Shown one piece after another: positions 8,801 to 16,585 of a stretch of 64,000 nucleotides of DNA. The stretch comes from Anoxybacteroides tepidamans (GTDB lineage: Bacteria > Bacillota > Bacilli > Bacillales > Anoxybacillaceae), in NCBI RefSeq assembly GCF_014201465.1, contig NZ_JACHEP010000002.1:186001-250000 (forward strand). The letters run 5' to 3'. Position 1 is the first letter of the stretch; every line of letters begins with the position of its first letter. The position numbers were made by a program, and so were the translations under genes. A model generated the notes under the pieces. That model saw nothing but the letters and a program-made list of their open reading frames with translations. It did not search any database and was not told the DNA's origin.

Positions 8801-9408
8801 TCAAGCTGACTCTCTAACTCATGTAAAATATCGTTGACGCGCTGCAAGTTTTCTTGTGTTTCAATGAGTTTATGCTCCGCTTTTTTCTTGCGGATTTTAT
8901 ATTTGAGCACTCCGGCTGCTTCTTCGAAAATAGTGCGCCGTTCTTCCGGTTTGCTGCTTAAAATTTCTTCGATGCGGCCTTGGCCGATAATTGAAAACGC
9001 TTCTTTTCCTAAGCCGGAGTCCATAAACAAATCAACGATATCTTTCAAACGACAAGGTTGCTGGTTAATCAAAAACTCGCTTTCTCCCGAACGATAAACA
9101 CGTCTTGTCACGCTAATTTCTTGATAATCAAGCGGCAAAAATTGATCTTCGTTATCAAGCGTTAACGTCACCTCGGCAATGTTTAACGGTTTGCGTGAAT
9201 CGCTCCCCGCGAAAATAATGTCTTCCATTTTCGCCCCGCGAAGTGATTTCGCCGACTGCTCGCCTAACACCCAACGGATGGCATCGGTAATATTGCTTTT
9301 TCCGCTACCATTCGGGCCAACAACAGCAGTCACACCCGGAACAAACTCGATCGATACACGATCAGCAAACGATTTAAATCCGATAATATCTAATCGTTTG
9401 AGGAACAT
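5860..9408 (-). CDS. smc: chromosome partition/condensation protein SMC
   Basis: SMC forms a homodimeric ring with ScpA and ScpB that organises and segregates the chromosome. The 1182-residue product has the Walker A motif GPNGSGKSN at residues 31-39, two long coiled-coil arms, a hinge at about 510-660, and the C-terminal signature LSGGERALTAIAL with Walker B FCILDEVEAALDE. The ATG at 9408 is preferred; the frame to 9435 adds nine residues absent from the family. A terminator at 9483-9527 separates it from rnc, so smc may have its own promoter there. Confidence 0.98.
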   Translation of the reverse strand: MFLKRLDIIGFKSFADRVSIEFVPGVTAVVGPNGSGKSNITDAIRWVLGEQSAKSLRGAKMEDIIFAGSDSRKPLNIAEVTLTLDNEDQFLPLDYQEISVTRRVYRSGESEFLINQQPCRLKDIVDLFMDSGLGKEAFSIIGQGRIEEILSSKPEERRTIFEEAAGVLKYKIRKKKAEHKLIETQENLQRVNDILHELESQLEPLKMQASIAKDYLEKRDELEKFEVALIAHEIETLHQQWTAMREQVTAHQQEEMSLSATMQKEEASVEQLRDQMTALDESIDGLQQVLLVVSEELEKLEGRKEVLRERKKNAAQYKKQLEEAITAFSEKKERLAEMFEKEQEQLVQVRQQIAAIQAELKEKQQALSLHDVSVEEQMEKLKSDYIELVHEQASLKNERSHLQTQLEKLTTKQAALAKENEKYLLERNRVQEQHARLKAQYEKTERMIAEREQALQEKLEQLSHIKQEIEKKEAMLYQAYQYLQQTKSRKEMLEEMQHDYAGFFQGVKEILKARHQLSGIHGAVVELIHVPNEYETALEIALGGAMQHIVVANEEAARAAIHYLKTNAYGRATFLPLNVIQAKHIPAEQLALVQHHPAFIGIASQLISYDPMYRTVMAHLLGNVIVTMDLKGANELARLLHYRYRLVTLDGDVVSPGGAMTGGGVAKKTNSLLSRNRELETITGKLREMEEKTAQLERYVQAKKKEAGEREAEIAELRKQAEQWRFALQEVKSEWREVEWQEKNMNDRLTLYDHEKMHDEQEMKQIKGKIATVEQKLRDIQQALAEIDEQMERLAVQKQDEQNSKEALQIAMTEQKIALAEKQQLLKHLQEKIERMKLEQTETETQLKTAKDDLSALIAEMESNDSGEEQLERLRQQKLQDKNETVELIASRREQRLHYQQTLENLERELKEKKRKYKQLTDIIKDEEVKLNRLDVELENLLARLREEYMLTFEAAKEKYPLEIEANEARKKVKLIKRAIEELGTVNLGAIDEYERVSERYEFLTAQKSDLQQAKETLYQVIDEMDQEMKKRFLSTFQQIRSHFSDVFQQLFGGGRADLQLTDPIDLLNTGIDIVAQPPGKKLQNLSLLSGGERALTAIALLFSILKVRPVPFCILDEVEAALDEANVHRYAQYLKQFSSQTQFIVITHRKGTMEEADVLYGVTMQESGVSKLVSVRLEGSK

Positions 9409-9482
9409 TCGTACCCCCGCCTCGCTATCTTTCATATAAAATCCTCAATATTGTACCATAACTACTAATTCAAACATAGAGA

Positions 9483-9527
9483 GGAAAAAAGGGCTGACTA
9501 TGTTTCGCTGAGCCAGCCCCTTTTTTG
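9483..9527 (-). terminator. intrinsic terminator between rnc and smc
   Basis: GGGCTGACT (9491-9499) pairs with AGCCAGCCC (9511-9519) with one G-U wobble, and there are T-runs on both sides. It follows the rnc stop on the minus strand. Confidence 0.85.
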
Positions 9528-9544
9528 CGAAAAATGCGTTTTTC

Positions 9545-10288
9545 TTATTCGTTCGCCAACTTTTTTAACTTTTGCAGTGCCATCTGTGCCGCTTTTTGCT
9601 CCGCTTCTTTTTTGGATTTCCCGACGCCAACGCCAAACTCTTTTCCGTTTAACGAAACGCGGGAAACAAACTCTTTATTGTGCGCAGGTCCTTTTTCCTG
9701 TAAAATTGTATACTCGATAACGCCGTTGCCGTCGCGCTGAACTAGTTCCTGCAATTGGCTTTTATAATCCATCACATGAGAAAAAGCACCTTCATTGATT
9801 TTTGGAAAGATCGTTTGTTCCAAAAATCGAATGACCGCATCCATTCCTTGATCTAAATAAAGAGCGCCAATAAACGCTTCAAACACGTCTGCTAGAAGCG
9901 ATGGCCGCATCCGTCCGCCCGTCATTTCTTCACCTTTTCCAAGCAAAACGAGCTGGCCAAATACAAGATCATTAGCAAACTTCACAAGAGACGGCTCACA
10001 TACAATGGCAGCACGCAATTTTGTTAATTCCCCTTCACTCATATGAGGGAAATGTTGAAATAAATATTGCGAAATGGTAAGCTCTAACACAGCATCTCCC
10101 AAAAATTCGAGCCGTTCGTTATCTTCATGCGGTCGCTTGCGATGCTCATTCACATACGATGAATGGGTAAAGGCCTGAATCAAAAGCTTCTCATTCGTGA
10201 AAAATATGCCGATTTTTTGTTGCAACTGCTTAAACATTAATCTCCTTTTTTCGTTCATACGCTGTTCTTTGTCTTTCTGTTTCGACAT
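9545..10288 (-). CDS. rnc: ribonuclease III
   Basis: RNase III cleaves double-stranded RNA in rRNA precursors and, in Bacillus, scRNA and toxin mRNAs. The 247-residue product has the nuclease domain with the signature [14 protein letters not shown] (about 57-70). The second acidic cluster lies in [18 protein letters not shown]-terminal dsRNA-binding domain begins [15 protein letters not shown] and ends [13 protein letters not shown]. The start at 10288 follows GGAGGTCC. The gene sits between acpP and smc as in B. subtilis, with terminators on both sides. Confidence 0.98.
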   Translation of the reverse strand: MSKQKDKEQRMNEKRRLMFKQLQQKIGIFFTNEKLLIQAFTHSSYVNEHRKRPHEDNERLEFLGDAVLELTISQYLFQHFPHMSEGELTKLRAAIVCEPSLVKFANDLVFGQLVLLGKGEEMTGGRMRPSLLADVFEAFIGALYLDQGMDAVIRFLEQTIFPKINEGAFSHVMDYKSQLQELVQRDGNGVIEYTILQEKGPAHNKEFVSRVSLNGKEFGVGVGKSKKEAEQKAAQMALQKLKKLANE

Positions 10289-10356
10289 AAATAAGGACCT
10301 CCGGACTTCATTCCATCAATATACTCGGTAAGACCGATCGCCCAATTGGATCAATA

Positions 10357-10397
10357 AAAAAAGCATAGAAAGCCCCGTTTAAAACAACGGGACTTTT
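10357..10397 (-). terminator. intrinsic terminator after acpP
   Basis: CCCGTT (10374-10379) pairs with AACGGG (10386-10391) just after the acpP stop. On the minus strand a run of seven T follows after a short spacer. Confidence 0.7.
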
Positions 10398-10410
10398 CTC
10401 AATTATATCA

Positions 10411-10644
10411 TTACATGCGGCTTTTTATGTAGTTCACAGCATCTCCGACTGTGACAATTTTCTCTGCTTCCTCATCGGAAATTTCCATGTCAAACTCATC
10501 TTCTAATTCCATTACAAGTTCTACTACGTCTAATGAATCAGCGCCTAAATCATCTTTGAAAGAAGCTTCTAGCGTCACTTGTGATTCCTCTACACCTAGA
10601 CGATCCACGATGATTTTCGTTACACGCTCTAATACGTCTGCCAT
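10411..10644 (-). CDS. acpP: acyl carrier protein
   Basis: AcpP carries growing acyl chains on a 4'-phosphopantetheine arm. The 77-residue product contains the modification site [12 protein letters not shown], whose Ser receives the arm, and is strongly acidic. The ATG at 10644 ([12 protein letters not shown]) is chosen because AGGAGGTG lies nine bases before it. The in-frame ATG at 10656 is only one base from that site. It follows fabG; a TATAAT lies in the gap at about 10668-10673, so extra expression of acpP alone is possible. Confidence 0.98.
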   Translation of the reverse strand: MADVLERVTKIIVDRLGVEESQVTLEASFKDDLGADSLDVVELVMELEDEFDMEISDEEAEKIVTVGDAVNYIKSRM

Positions 10645-10704
10645 TATTGCATTCACCTCCTCTCATGATTATAGTCAATTTCTTGCCAAAATACTAGCTT
10701 GAAT

Positions 10705-11445
10705 TTACATGACCATTCCGCCATTGACATGAATCGTTTGACCGGTAATGTAGTTGGCTGCGTCCGATACTAAAAATACGACAACTTTTGCGATATCTTC
10801 CGGCTCTCCAAAGCGGGCGAGCGGAATTTGCTTCAACATTTCCGTCCGAATGTCTTCGCTGAGACGATCGGTCATATCGGTCGTAATAAATCCCGGCGCA
10901 ATCGCATTCACCGTAATATTGCGGCTCGCAAGCTCTCGTGCGGCTGTTTTCGTAAAGCCGATGACTCCTGCTTTAGCGGCTACATAGTTGGCTTGTCCGG
11001 GGTTTCCGCTCACGCCAACAATCGAAGTGATATTGACGATGCGCCCGTACCGCTGTTTCATCATCGGGCGAGTGACCGCCTTCGTGCAATGGAACACACC
11101 TTTTAAGTTAATATTGATCACTTCATCCCACTCTTCCTCTTTCATACGCATAAGTAAATTATCGCGCGTAATGCCGGCATTGTTGACTAAAATATCGATG
11201 CGCTCAAAGCGATCTATGACTTCTTTTACCATCCGCTCAACCGCTTCAACATTCGATACGTCCGCTTGAATGGCAAACGCTTCGCCGCCCATATGTTGAA
11301 TTTCTTCAACGACTTCCTTCGCCTTTAATTCACTTCCGGCATAGTTGACGGCTACTTTCGCTCCTTGACGAGCGAGCTCTAAAGCGATGGCGCGCCCGAT
11401 TCCGCGCGACGCTCCTGTAACGAGCGCTACTTTTCCTTGTAACAT
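10705..11445 (-). CDS. fabG: 3-oxoacyl-[acyl-carrier-protein] reductase FabG
   Basis: FabG reduces beta-ketoacyl-ACP with NADPH, the first reductive step of each elongation cycle. The 246-residue protein is a classical short-chain dehydrogenase. It has the cofactor motif [13 protein letters not shown] near the N terminus, [14 protein letters not shown], catalytic Ser in [17 protein letters not shown] and the YxxxK pair in YVAAKAG. The ATG at 11445 sits eight bases after GGGG. An ATG two codons earlier overlaps the fabD stop but is too close to the ribosome site. Confidence 0.98.
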   Translation of the reverse strand: MLQGKVALVTGASRGIGRAIALELARQGAKVAVNYAGSELKAKEVVEEIQHMGGEAFAIQADVSNVEAVERMVKEVIDRFERIDILVNNAGITRDNLLMRMKEEEWDEVININLKGVFHCTKAVTRPMMKQRYGRIVNITSIVGVSGNPGQANYVAAKAGVIGFTKTAARELASRNITVNAIAPGFITTDMTDRLSEDIRTEMLKQIPLARFGEPEDIAKVVVFLVSDAANYITGQTIHVNGGMVM

Positions 11446-11447
11446 GT

Positions 11448-12389
11448 TCATTCCCCTTTCAATGCCGCAATGGTTGCTTCGAGGGAAGCAAGGTCGTTGA
11501 CCGCATATACGTGCACATTGCGGTTAATTTTTTTTACAAGACCGGATAACACTTTTCCAGGTCCGATTTCAACAAACGTATTTACGCCTAATTCGATCAT
11601 TTTTTCGACCGACTGCTCCCAACGGACAGGTGAGTAAAGCTGCTCAATTAACAACTGCTGAATCGTTTCTTTTTCCGTCATCGGTTCCGCCGTCACATTG
11701 GCGATCACCGGAATTTCAGCATTTGCAATCGCTATCGTGCTTAACACATCCGCCAATTTCGCGGCGGCAGGTTTCATGAGCGAGGAATGGAACGGGCCGC
11801 TGACGTCAAGCGGAATGACGCGCTTCGCTCCTTTTTCTTTTGCAAGCTGCGATGCACGTTCTACCCCTTCTTTTGAACCGGAAATGACGATTTGACCGGG
11901 GCAGTTCAAATTGGCAAGCTGAACAGGAGCACCTTCGTTGGAAACTTGTTCCGCAATCGCTTTAAGTTCCTCCGCTGCCATGCCAAGCACTGCCGCCATC
12001 GTTCCTTCGCCGGCAGGCACCGCTTCTTCCATAAACTCCCCGCGTTTGCGAACCGCATAGACAGCATCCGCAAACGAAATCGCACCCGCGGCTACAAGCG
12101 CTGTATATTCGCCTAAGCTGTGGCCGGCAACATAATCCGGACGGATTCCAGCTTCCTTTACTTTTTCAAGCAATGCAACGCTCGTCGTTAACAAAGCCGG
12201 CTGCGCATTATATGTAAGTGTAAGCGTCTGTTGCGGTCCTTCGAAAATAATCGAAGAAAGCGAAAAGCCGAGCCGCTCGTCGGACGCTTGAAAAATCGCC
12301 GCTGCTTTTTCATCTTTTTCTGCCAGTTCTTTTCCCATGCCAACTGTTTGCGAACCTTGACCTGGAAAAATAAATGCCATTTTCCCCAT
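11448..12389 (-). CDS. fabD: malonyl CoA-acyl carrier protein transacylase FabD
   Basis: FabD transfers malonyl groups from CoA to ACP. The 313-residue product begins [19 protein letters not shown] and has the nucleophile elbow [11 protein letters not shown], with active Ser near residue 93, and the catalytic His in SGPFHSSLM. The start at 12389 follows AAGGAAGGG; the upstream frame to 12422 overlaps the plsX end without support. It sits between plsX and fabG in the FapR-controlled lipid operon. Confidence 0.97.
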   Translation of the reverse strand: MGKMAFIFPGQGSQTVGMGKELAEKDEKAAAIFQASDERLGFSLSSIIFEGPQQTLTLTYNAQPALLTTSVALLEKVKEAGIRPDYVAGHSLGEYTALVAAGAISFADAVYAVRKRGEFMEEAVPAGEGTMAAVLGMAAEELKAIAEQVSNEGAPVQLANLNCPGQIVISGSKEGVERASQLAKEKGAKRVIPLDVSGPFHSSLMKPAAAKLADVLSTIAIANAEIPVIANVTAEPMTEKETIQQLLIEQLYSPVRWEQSVEKMIELGVNTFVEIGPGKVLSGLVKKINRNVHVYAVNDLASLEATIAALKGE

Positions 12390-12402
12390 ACGATTCCCTT
12401 CC

Positions 12403-13392
12403 TTATGAATAAATGTGTTCAAGCTCTTGCTTAATCGTTCCGACCATATCGTTCGTTACCATTTCCCTCGCTTGGCGCACCGCGTGGAAAATGGCGGTCG
12501 CATCGGAAGAACCGTGCGCTTTAATCACCGGAGCATTTAATCCGAACAAAGCCGCGCCCCCGTATTCCGAGTAGTCCATTTTCTTTTTAATTTCGAGCAA
12601 CTTTGGTTTAAGTACGGCAGCCGCTAGCTTGCTAGAAAAGCTGCTTGTCAACGTCTCTTTTAACATCGAAAACATCGAAATGGCGGTTCCTTCGATCGTC
12701 TTCAACGCAACATTCCCCGTAAAACCGTCGGTTACGACTACATCGGCGACCCCCTGCAGCAAATCGCGCGCCTCGACGTTACCGATAAAATTTACATTCG
12801 CCTCTTGAATGAGTTGAAATGCGCGCTTCGCCAAATCGTTTCCTTTTTGATCTTCCGTTCCAACGTTTAATAATCCGACGCGCGGATGAGCAATTCCTCG
12901 CGCTTTTTTCGCATATACTGCTCCCATTAATGCATACTGCACTAAATGCTCCGGACGGGCATCGACGTTCGCGCCGACATCTAAAAAGACAAACCCTTCC
13001 CCGCCGATTGTTGGCAACGTCGGTGCCAAAGCCGGACGTTCAATCCCTTCAATCCGTCCGACAATAAACAGCCCTGCTGCCATTAAGGCGCCCGTATTTC
13101 CTGCGGAGATGCATGCATCCGCACGGCCTTGTCTGACTTCTTCCGCCATCAATACCATCGAGGACTGCTTTTTTCTTCTGACTGCGCGCACCGGTTCGTC
13201 CGTTGCTTCGATCGTTTCGTCTGCATGTACGATTTGGATCCGTTCGTCAACGGAAAGATGCGAACGAATTTGTTGCTCATCACCAAAAAGCGTAATTTCG
13301 ACATCTTGAAAATGTTGAACCGCTTTCTGTGCTCCGAAGACAATTTCTTTCGGAGCGTAATCCCCGCCCATGGCATCAATTGCTATTCTCAT
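12403..13392 (-). CDS. plsX: phosphate acyltransferase PlsX
   Basis: PlsX converts acyl-ACP to acyl-phosphate, the donor for PlsY in phosphatidic acid synthesis. The 329-residue protein starts [18 protein letters not shown], contains [17 protein letters not shown], and ends with the typical C-terminal segment ([19 protein letters not shown]). The start codon lies inside the 3' end of fapR, a 17-base overlap also found in B. subtilis, implying coupled translation. It is the second gene of the fapR operon. Confidence 0.97.
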   Translation of the reverse strand: MRIAIDAMGGDYAPKEIVFGAQKAVQHFQDVEITLFGDEQQIRSHLSVDERIQIVHADETIEATDEPVRAVRRKKQSSMVLMAEEVRQGRADACISAGNTGALMAAGLFIVGRIEGIERPALAPTLPTIGGEGFVFLDVGANVDARPEHLVQYALMGAVYAKKARGIAHPRVGLLNVGTEDQKGNDLAKRAFQLIQEANVNFIGNVEARDLLQGVADVVVTDGFTGNVALKTIEGTAISMFSMLKETLTSSFSSKLAAAVLKPKLLEIKKKMDYSEYGGAALFGLNAPVIKAHGSSDATAIFHAVRQAREMVTNDMVGTIKQELEHIYS

Positions 13393-13972
13393 TTTCTACT
13401 CCATCCTTTTTTGCGATGTTTGATCGATACATTTCAAATTCTCCGGAAAACACGAGCTCTTGCCCCACGTAGCTGTTCACTTCAACAATCGTTCTTCCAT
13501 TTTCATTGACACCTTTTACCTTCGCTTTGGCCACGACACGTTCATTTTCTTTTACTTGTCGTGTAAAACGAATGTTCGCTTTTGCTGTCAGCGCCAGTTC
13601 ATCATTGATGACGGCAACGGCGAGCGAATTCGCTTGCGCAAATAAATGGTGTCCGCGCGCGATTTGGTTTCGTTTAAACACATGCTCTTTTTTCACATCA
13701 AAAATCGAAATCGCGCTTTGATCCGGTTCAATATCGATAATTTCACCGATCACTTCTTCAATTGGTAGCGATTTGACTTTATCGACAAACGATTTTTCCG
13801 CTACGTGCTTAATGCGTTCGCGCAATTCTGGAATTGATAATTCTAACCGATCGAGACGAATCGTTTGAATGCTGACAGAAAATTTTTCGGCCAATTCTTC
13901 ATCTGTAATAAACGGATTTTCTTCAATCGTTGCTTTCAGCATTCTTTGCCGTTCTCGCTTCGTTCTTCGCAT
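13376..13972 (-). CDS. fapR: transcriptional repressor of fatty acid and phospholipid synthesis FapR
   Basis: FapR represses fab and pls genes and is released from DNA by malonyl-CoA. The 198-residue product has an N-terminal helix-turn-helix ([20 protein letters not shown], about 20-39). A C-terminal hot-dog domain, which binds malonyl-CoA, contains [20 protein letters not shown]. It is about ten residues longer than the B. subtilis protein at the C terminus. The ribosome site GGACGGTG is moderate. A FapR-like operator overlaps its own promoter, so the operon is autoregulated. Confidence 0.97.
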   Translation of the reverse strand: MRRTKRERQRMLKATIEENPFITDEELAEKFSVSIQTIRLDRLELSIPELRERIKHVAEKSFVDKVKSLPIEEVIGEIIDIEPDQSAISIFDVKKEHVFKRNQIARGHHLFAQANSLAVAVINDELALTAKANIRFTRQVKENERVVAKAKVKGVNENGRTIVEVNSYVGQELVFSGEFEMYRSNIAKKDGVENENSN

Positions 13973-13992
13973 GTTGTATACACCGTCCGCTT

Positions 13993-14042
13993 CTATGACT
14001 AGGTACTAATAGTAGTATATAATCACAAAAAACAGATTGCAA
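13993..14042 (-). promoter_or_regulatory. fapR promoter with FapR operator
   Basis: On the minus strand TTGCAA (14037-14042) and TATACT (14014-14019) are 17 bases apart. Directly downstream, 13993-14012 reads CTATTAGTACCTAGTCATAG, close to the 17-bp FapR box TTAGTACCTGrTACTAA as I remember it. The operator would cover the transcription start. This fits negative feedback on fapR-plsX-fabD-fabG-acpP. Confidence 0.7.
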
Positions 14043-14058
14043 GACTAAGTTTGCAATC
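14022..14058 (-). terminator. recG terminator overlapping the fapR promoter
   Basis: GATTGCAA (14035-14042) pairs perfectly with TTGCAATC (14051-14058) across an 8-base loop. A T-run (TGTTTTTT) follows on the minus strand. It lies just after the recG stop, and its distal arm contains the fapR -35 hexamer. Confidence 0.7.
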
Positions 14059-14066
14059 CGTATTGA

Positions 14067-16115
14067 TTAATCCAATTTTTCTCCGCTTAACACACCTGAT
14101 TCGTGCAAATAAAGGCGCAGCCATTGATATGCATCATCGTGCCAAAACGCGCGTGAATTAATCAATTTGGCCGCATCGTTTCGCGCCACTTCAAGAATGC
14201 GGTAGTCGTGCACAACATCTCCTAATTTAAAGTCTGGCATGCCGCTTTGTTTCGTGCCGAAGAAATCTCCCGGACCACGCAGCTGTAAATCTTTTTCCGA
14301 TAATAAAAAGCCGTCATTCGTTTCTGTCATAATACGCATGCGCTCTTTTCCCGTTTCCGATTTCGGGTCCGCTACAAGAATGCAATACGATTGCTCGCTG
14401 CCGCGGCCGACACGCCCCCTTAGCTGATGGAGCTGCGCTAAGCCGAACCGCTCCGCATCGTAAATGACCATCACCGTCGCATTCGGCACGTTGACGCCTA
14501 CTTCGACGACCGTTGTCGACACTAAAATTTGCACTTCATTTTGACTGAATGCTTTCATCACCGCATCTTTTTCCTCTGAAGAAAGCCGGCCATGCATGAG
14601 CCCGATTCGATATTTACCCCGATAATGATGCACAAGCATACTATGAACATCGATGGCATTTTGTACATCTAATTTTTCTGATTCCTCAATGAGCGGGCAA
14701 ATGACATATGCTTGTCTCCCTTTTTGCACCTCTTTTTCAATAAAATCGAGGACTCGCTCAAGCATATAGTGCTTGACCCAATATGTTTCGATTTTTTTCC
14801 GGCCTGCCGGCATTTCATCAATGATCGAAACGTCCATTTCACCAAATGACGTAATCGCCAGCGTTCGCGGAATCGGAGTTGCCGTCATAAATAAAACATC
14901 CGGCGATTCTCCTTTTTCACGCAAAATGCGCCGTTGTTCGACACCAAAACGATGCTGTTCATCGGTAATGACTAAGCCGAGCTGGCGAAAATTCACTTCC
15001 TCTTGAATAAGAGCGTGTGTACCGATGACGATATCAATCTGTCCTACAGCGAGTTTTTCTAGCATCTCTTTTCGCCGCTTGCCTTTGACCGAGCTTGTCA
15101 AAAGTTCGACCGATACGTTTGCCCTCGCTAATAGCTGCTTTAGCGAGTGGGCATGCTGTTCTGCTAAAATCTCCGTCGGCACCATAAGCGCCCCTTGATA
15201 GCCGGACAAGACGGTCGCATATAAAGCGATCGCGGCGACGACCGTTTTCCCTGAACCGACGTCCCCTTGCAGAAGCCGGTTCATTCGGTATGGTGACCGC
15301 ATGTCTTTTACAATCTCTTGAACGACCCGCTTTTGTGCCCCTGTTAGCGGAAACGGGAGCTGTTGGATGAACTGTTGCAATTTCTCCACGGAAAAATCGT
15401 GAGCGATTCCTTGTGAATGTTCACGTTGTATTTTACGTAACGCATGAATTTTCAATTGAAACAATAAAAACTCCTCATAGACGAGCCGTCGCCGTGCTTG
15501 TTTTAACTCTTCATAAGAGCGCGGAAAATGAATGGCGCGAATCGCTTCCTTTTTCGTCCAAAGGCGATATGTCTGAATGATCGAAGCAGGAAGCGGCTCC
15601 TCGATTGCATCACTAAATTGTTCGAGCGCCAATTTCATAAACCGCCGCATTCCTTTGACCGTCAATGCGCCTCTTGTCGAATAGACCGGCTCTAATTCGT
15701 GGCTTTGGGAGAAAGATCCAATCTTCAGTTCCATCGCCGTAATCGTCTGACGATGCTGATCCCATTTTCCGATTACCGTCACCGTTTCGTTGATAGACAG
15801 CTTGTTTTTTAAATACGGCCGATTAAAGCAAACGACCGTAATTAAATAATGGTCGACAAGCAAGCGAAACGTTAGGCGCGATTTTTTACGGGCATAATAC
15901 GTAAGCGAAGGCTCGCTGTGAACTTTCCCTTCCACCGTCACTTTTTCGTCATGCTTCACGTCCGCTAAATCGCGGATCTCATAATCTTCATAGCGAAACG
16001 GGAAATAAGTAAGCAAATCCCCGATCGTCTCAATGCCCATATCCCGGAACGCTTCGCTCGTTTCTTCTCCGATTCCTTTTATTTGTGTAACTGGTTGTTG
16101 CCATACGTTAACCAC
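14067..16115 (-). CDS. recG: ATP-dependent DNA helicase RecG
   Basis: RecG remodels stalled replication forks and branched DNA. The 682-residue product has an N-terminal wedge/OB domain, the helicase motif I LQGDVGSGKTVVA (about 283-295), motif II DEQH in ITDEQHRFGVEQR, and C-terminal motif VI LRGRVGRGSEQSYC. The only credible start is GTG at 16115, whose second to fourth bases overlap the stop region of the sdaAA remnant. No clear ribosome site precedes it, so translation may have depended on coupling to sdaAA. Confidence 0.96.
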   Translation of the reverse strand: MVNVWQQPVTQIKGIGEETSEAFRDMGIETIGDLLTYFPFRYEDYEIRDLADVKHDEKVTVEGKVHSEPSLTYYARKKSRLTFRLLVDHYLITVVCFNRPYLKNKLSINETVTVIGKWDQHRQTITAMELKIGSFSQSHELEPVYSTRGALTVKGMRRFMKLALEQFSDAIEEPLPASIIQTYRLWTKKEAIRAIHFPRSYEELKQARRRLVYEEFLLFQLKIHALRKIQREHSQGIAHDFSVEKLQQFIQQLPFPLTGAQKRVVQEIVKDMRSPYRMNRLLQGDVGSGKTVVAAIALYATVLSGYQGALMVPTEILAEQHAHSLKQLLARANVSVELLTSSVKGKRRKEMLEKLAVGQIDIVIGTHALIQEEVNFRQLGLVITDEQHRFGVEQRRILREKGESPDVLFMTATPIPRTLAITSFGEMDVSIIDEMPAGRKKIETYWVKHYMLERVLDFIEKEVQKGRQAYVICPLIEESEKLDVQNAIDVHSMLVHHYRGKYRIGLMHGRLSSEEKDAVMKAFSQNEVQILVSTTVVEVGVNVPNATVMVIYDAERFGLAQLHQLRGRVGRGSEQSYCILVADPKSETGKERMRIMTETNDGFLLSEKDLQLRGPGDFFGTKQSGMPDFKLGDVVHDYRILEVARNDAAKLINSRAFWHDDAYQWLRLYLHESGVLSGEKLD

Positions 16116-16518
16116 GGTTATTGTTAGACACGCCGGAAACTTTCGCAGCTAATGCGCGACTTATCGGCGTTGCCGCTAACCCTCCTTGTGCAGTTTTTTA
16201 AGCTGTCGGCATCGTTTCGCCGATGCGGTACATCGCTTCGATACTTCACCGCATGGAATGCTGCTTTTCATACCGGCAAGCACCATATCAGCCGTCACCA
16301 TCGCATTTGGCCGCACCCGTCACGTTTCGCTTGACGCACGGCACTTCCACTAAACCCGTTTGCGCAAAAGAACCGTAAAAGGATATGTGCGCCCATTTCG
16401 GCTTTCTTCCAAATAAGCTGCACGACTCTCTGCCAATCCTCGCAGCTCCTGCTGTATGAGAGCTCAATAATCCTATCATAATTGGTCCGATAATATCGAA
16501 TGCACTTTTATACTTCAT
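16108..16518 (-). pseudogene. fused and decayed sdaAB/sdaAA (L-serine dehydratase) remnant
   Basis: Translation from 16518 gives the N terminus of the L-serine dehydratase beta chain: MKYKSAFDIIGPIMIG, SSHTAGAARIGR and HISFYGSFAQT. It then passes in frame into the C-terminal part of the alpha chain (GLVEVPCVKRN). Beyond that the alpha-chain sequence continues across lesions: one extra A, one missing A, and a TTA-to-TAA stop, before GGLAATPISRALAAKV and a stop at 16108. A deletion removed most of both genes. In addition the usual IGPSSSHT motif reads IGLLSSHT. The slot yloV-sdaAB-sdaAA-recG matches B. subtilis, so this is a vestige of the native operon. Confidence 0.9.
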
Positions 16519-16545
16519 GATGTCTCTCTTCCTTTAGTCCCCAAT

Positions 16546-16571
16546 AAAATAGAAGGGAGAATTCCCCTTCT
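16546..16571 (-). terminator. weak terminator after yloV
   Basis: AGAAGGG (16551-16557) pairs with CCCTTCT (16565-16571), followed on the minus strand by ATTTTATT. It lies 15 bases after the yloV stop and before the sda remnant. Confidence 0.5.
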
Positions 16572-16585
16572 ACTATTCTAACATA

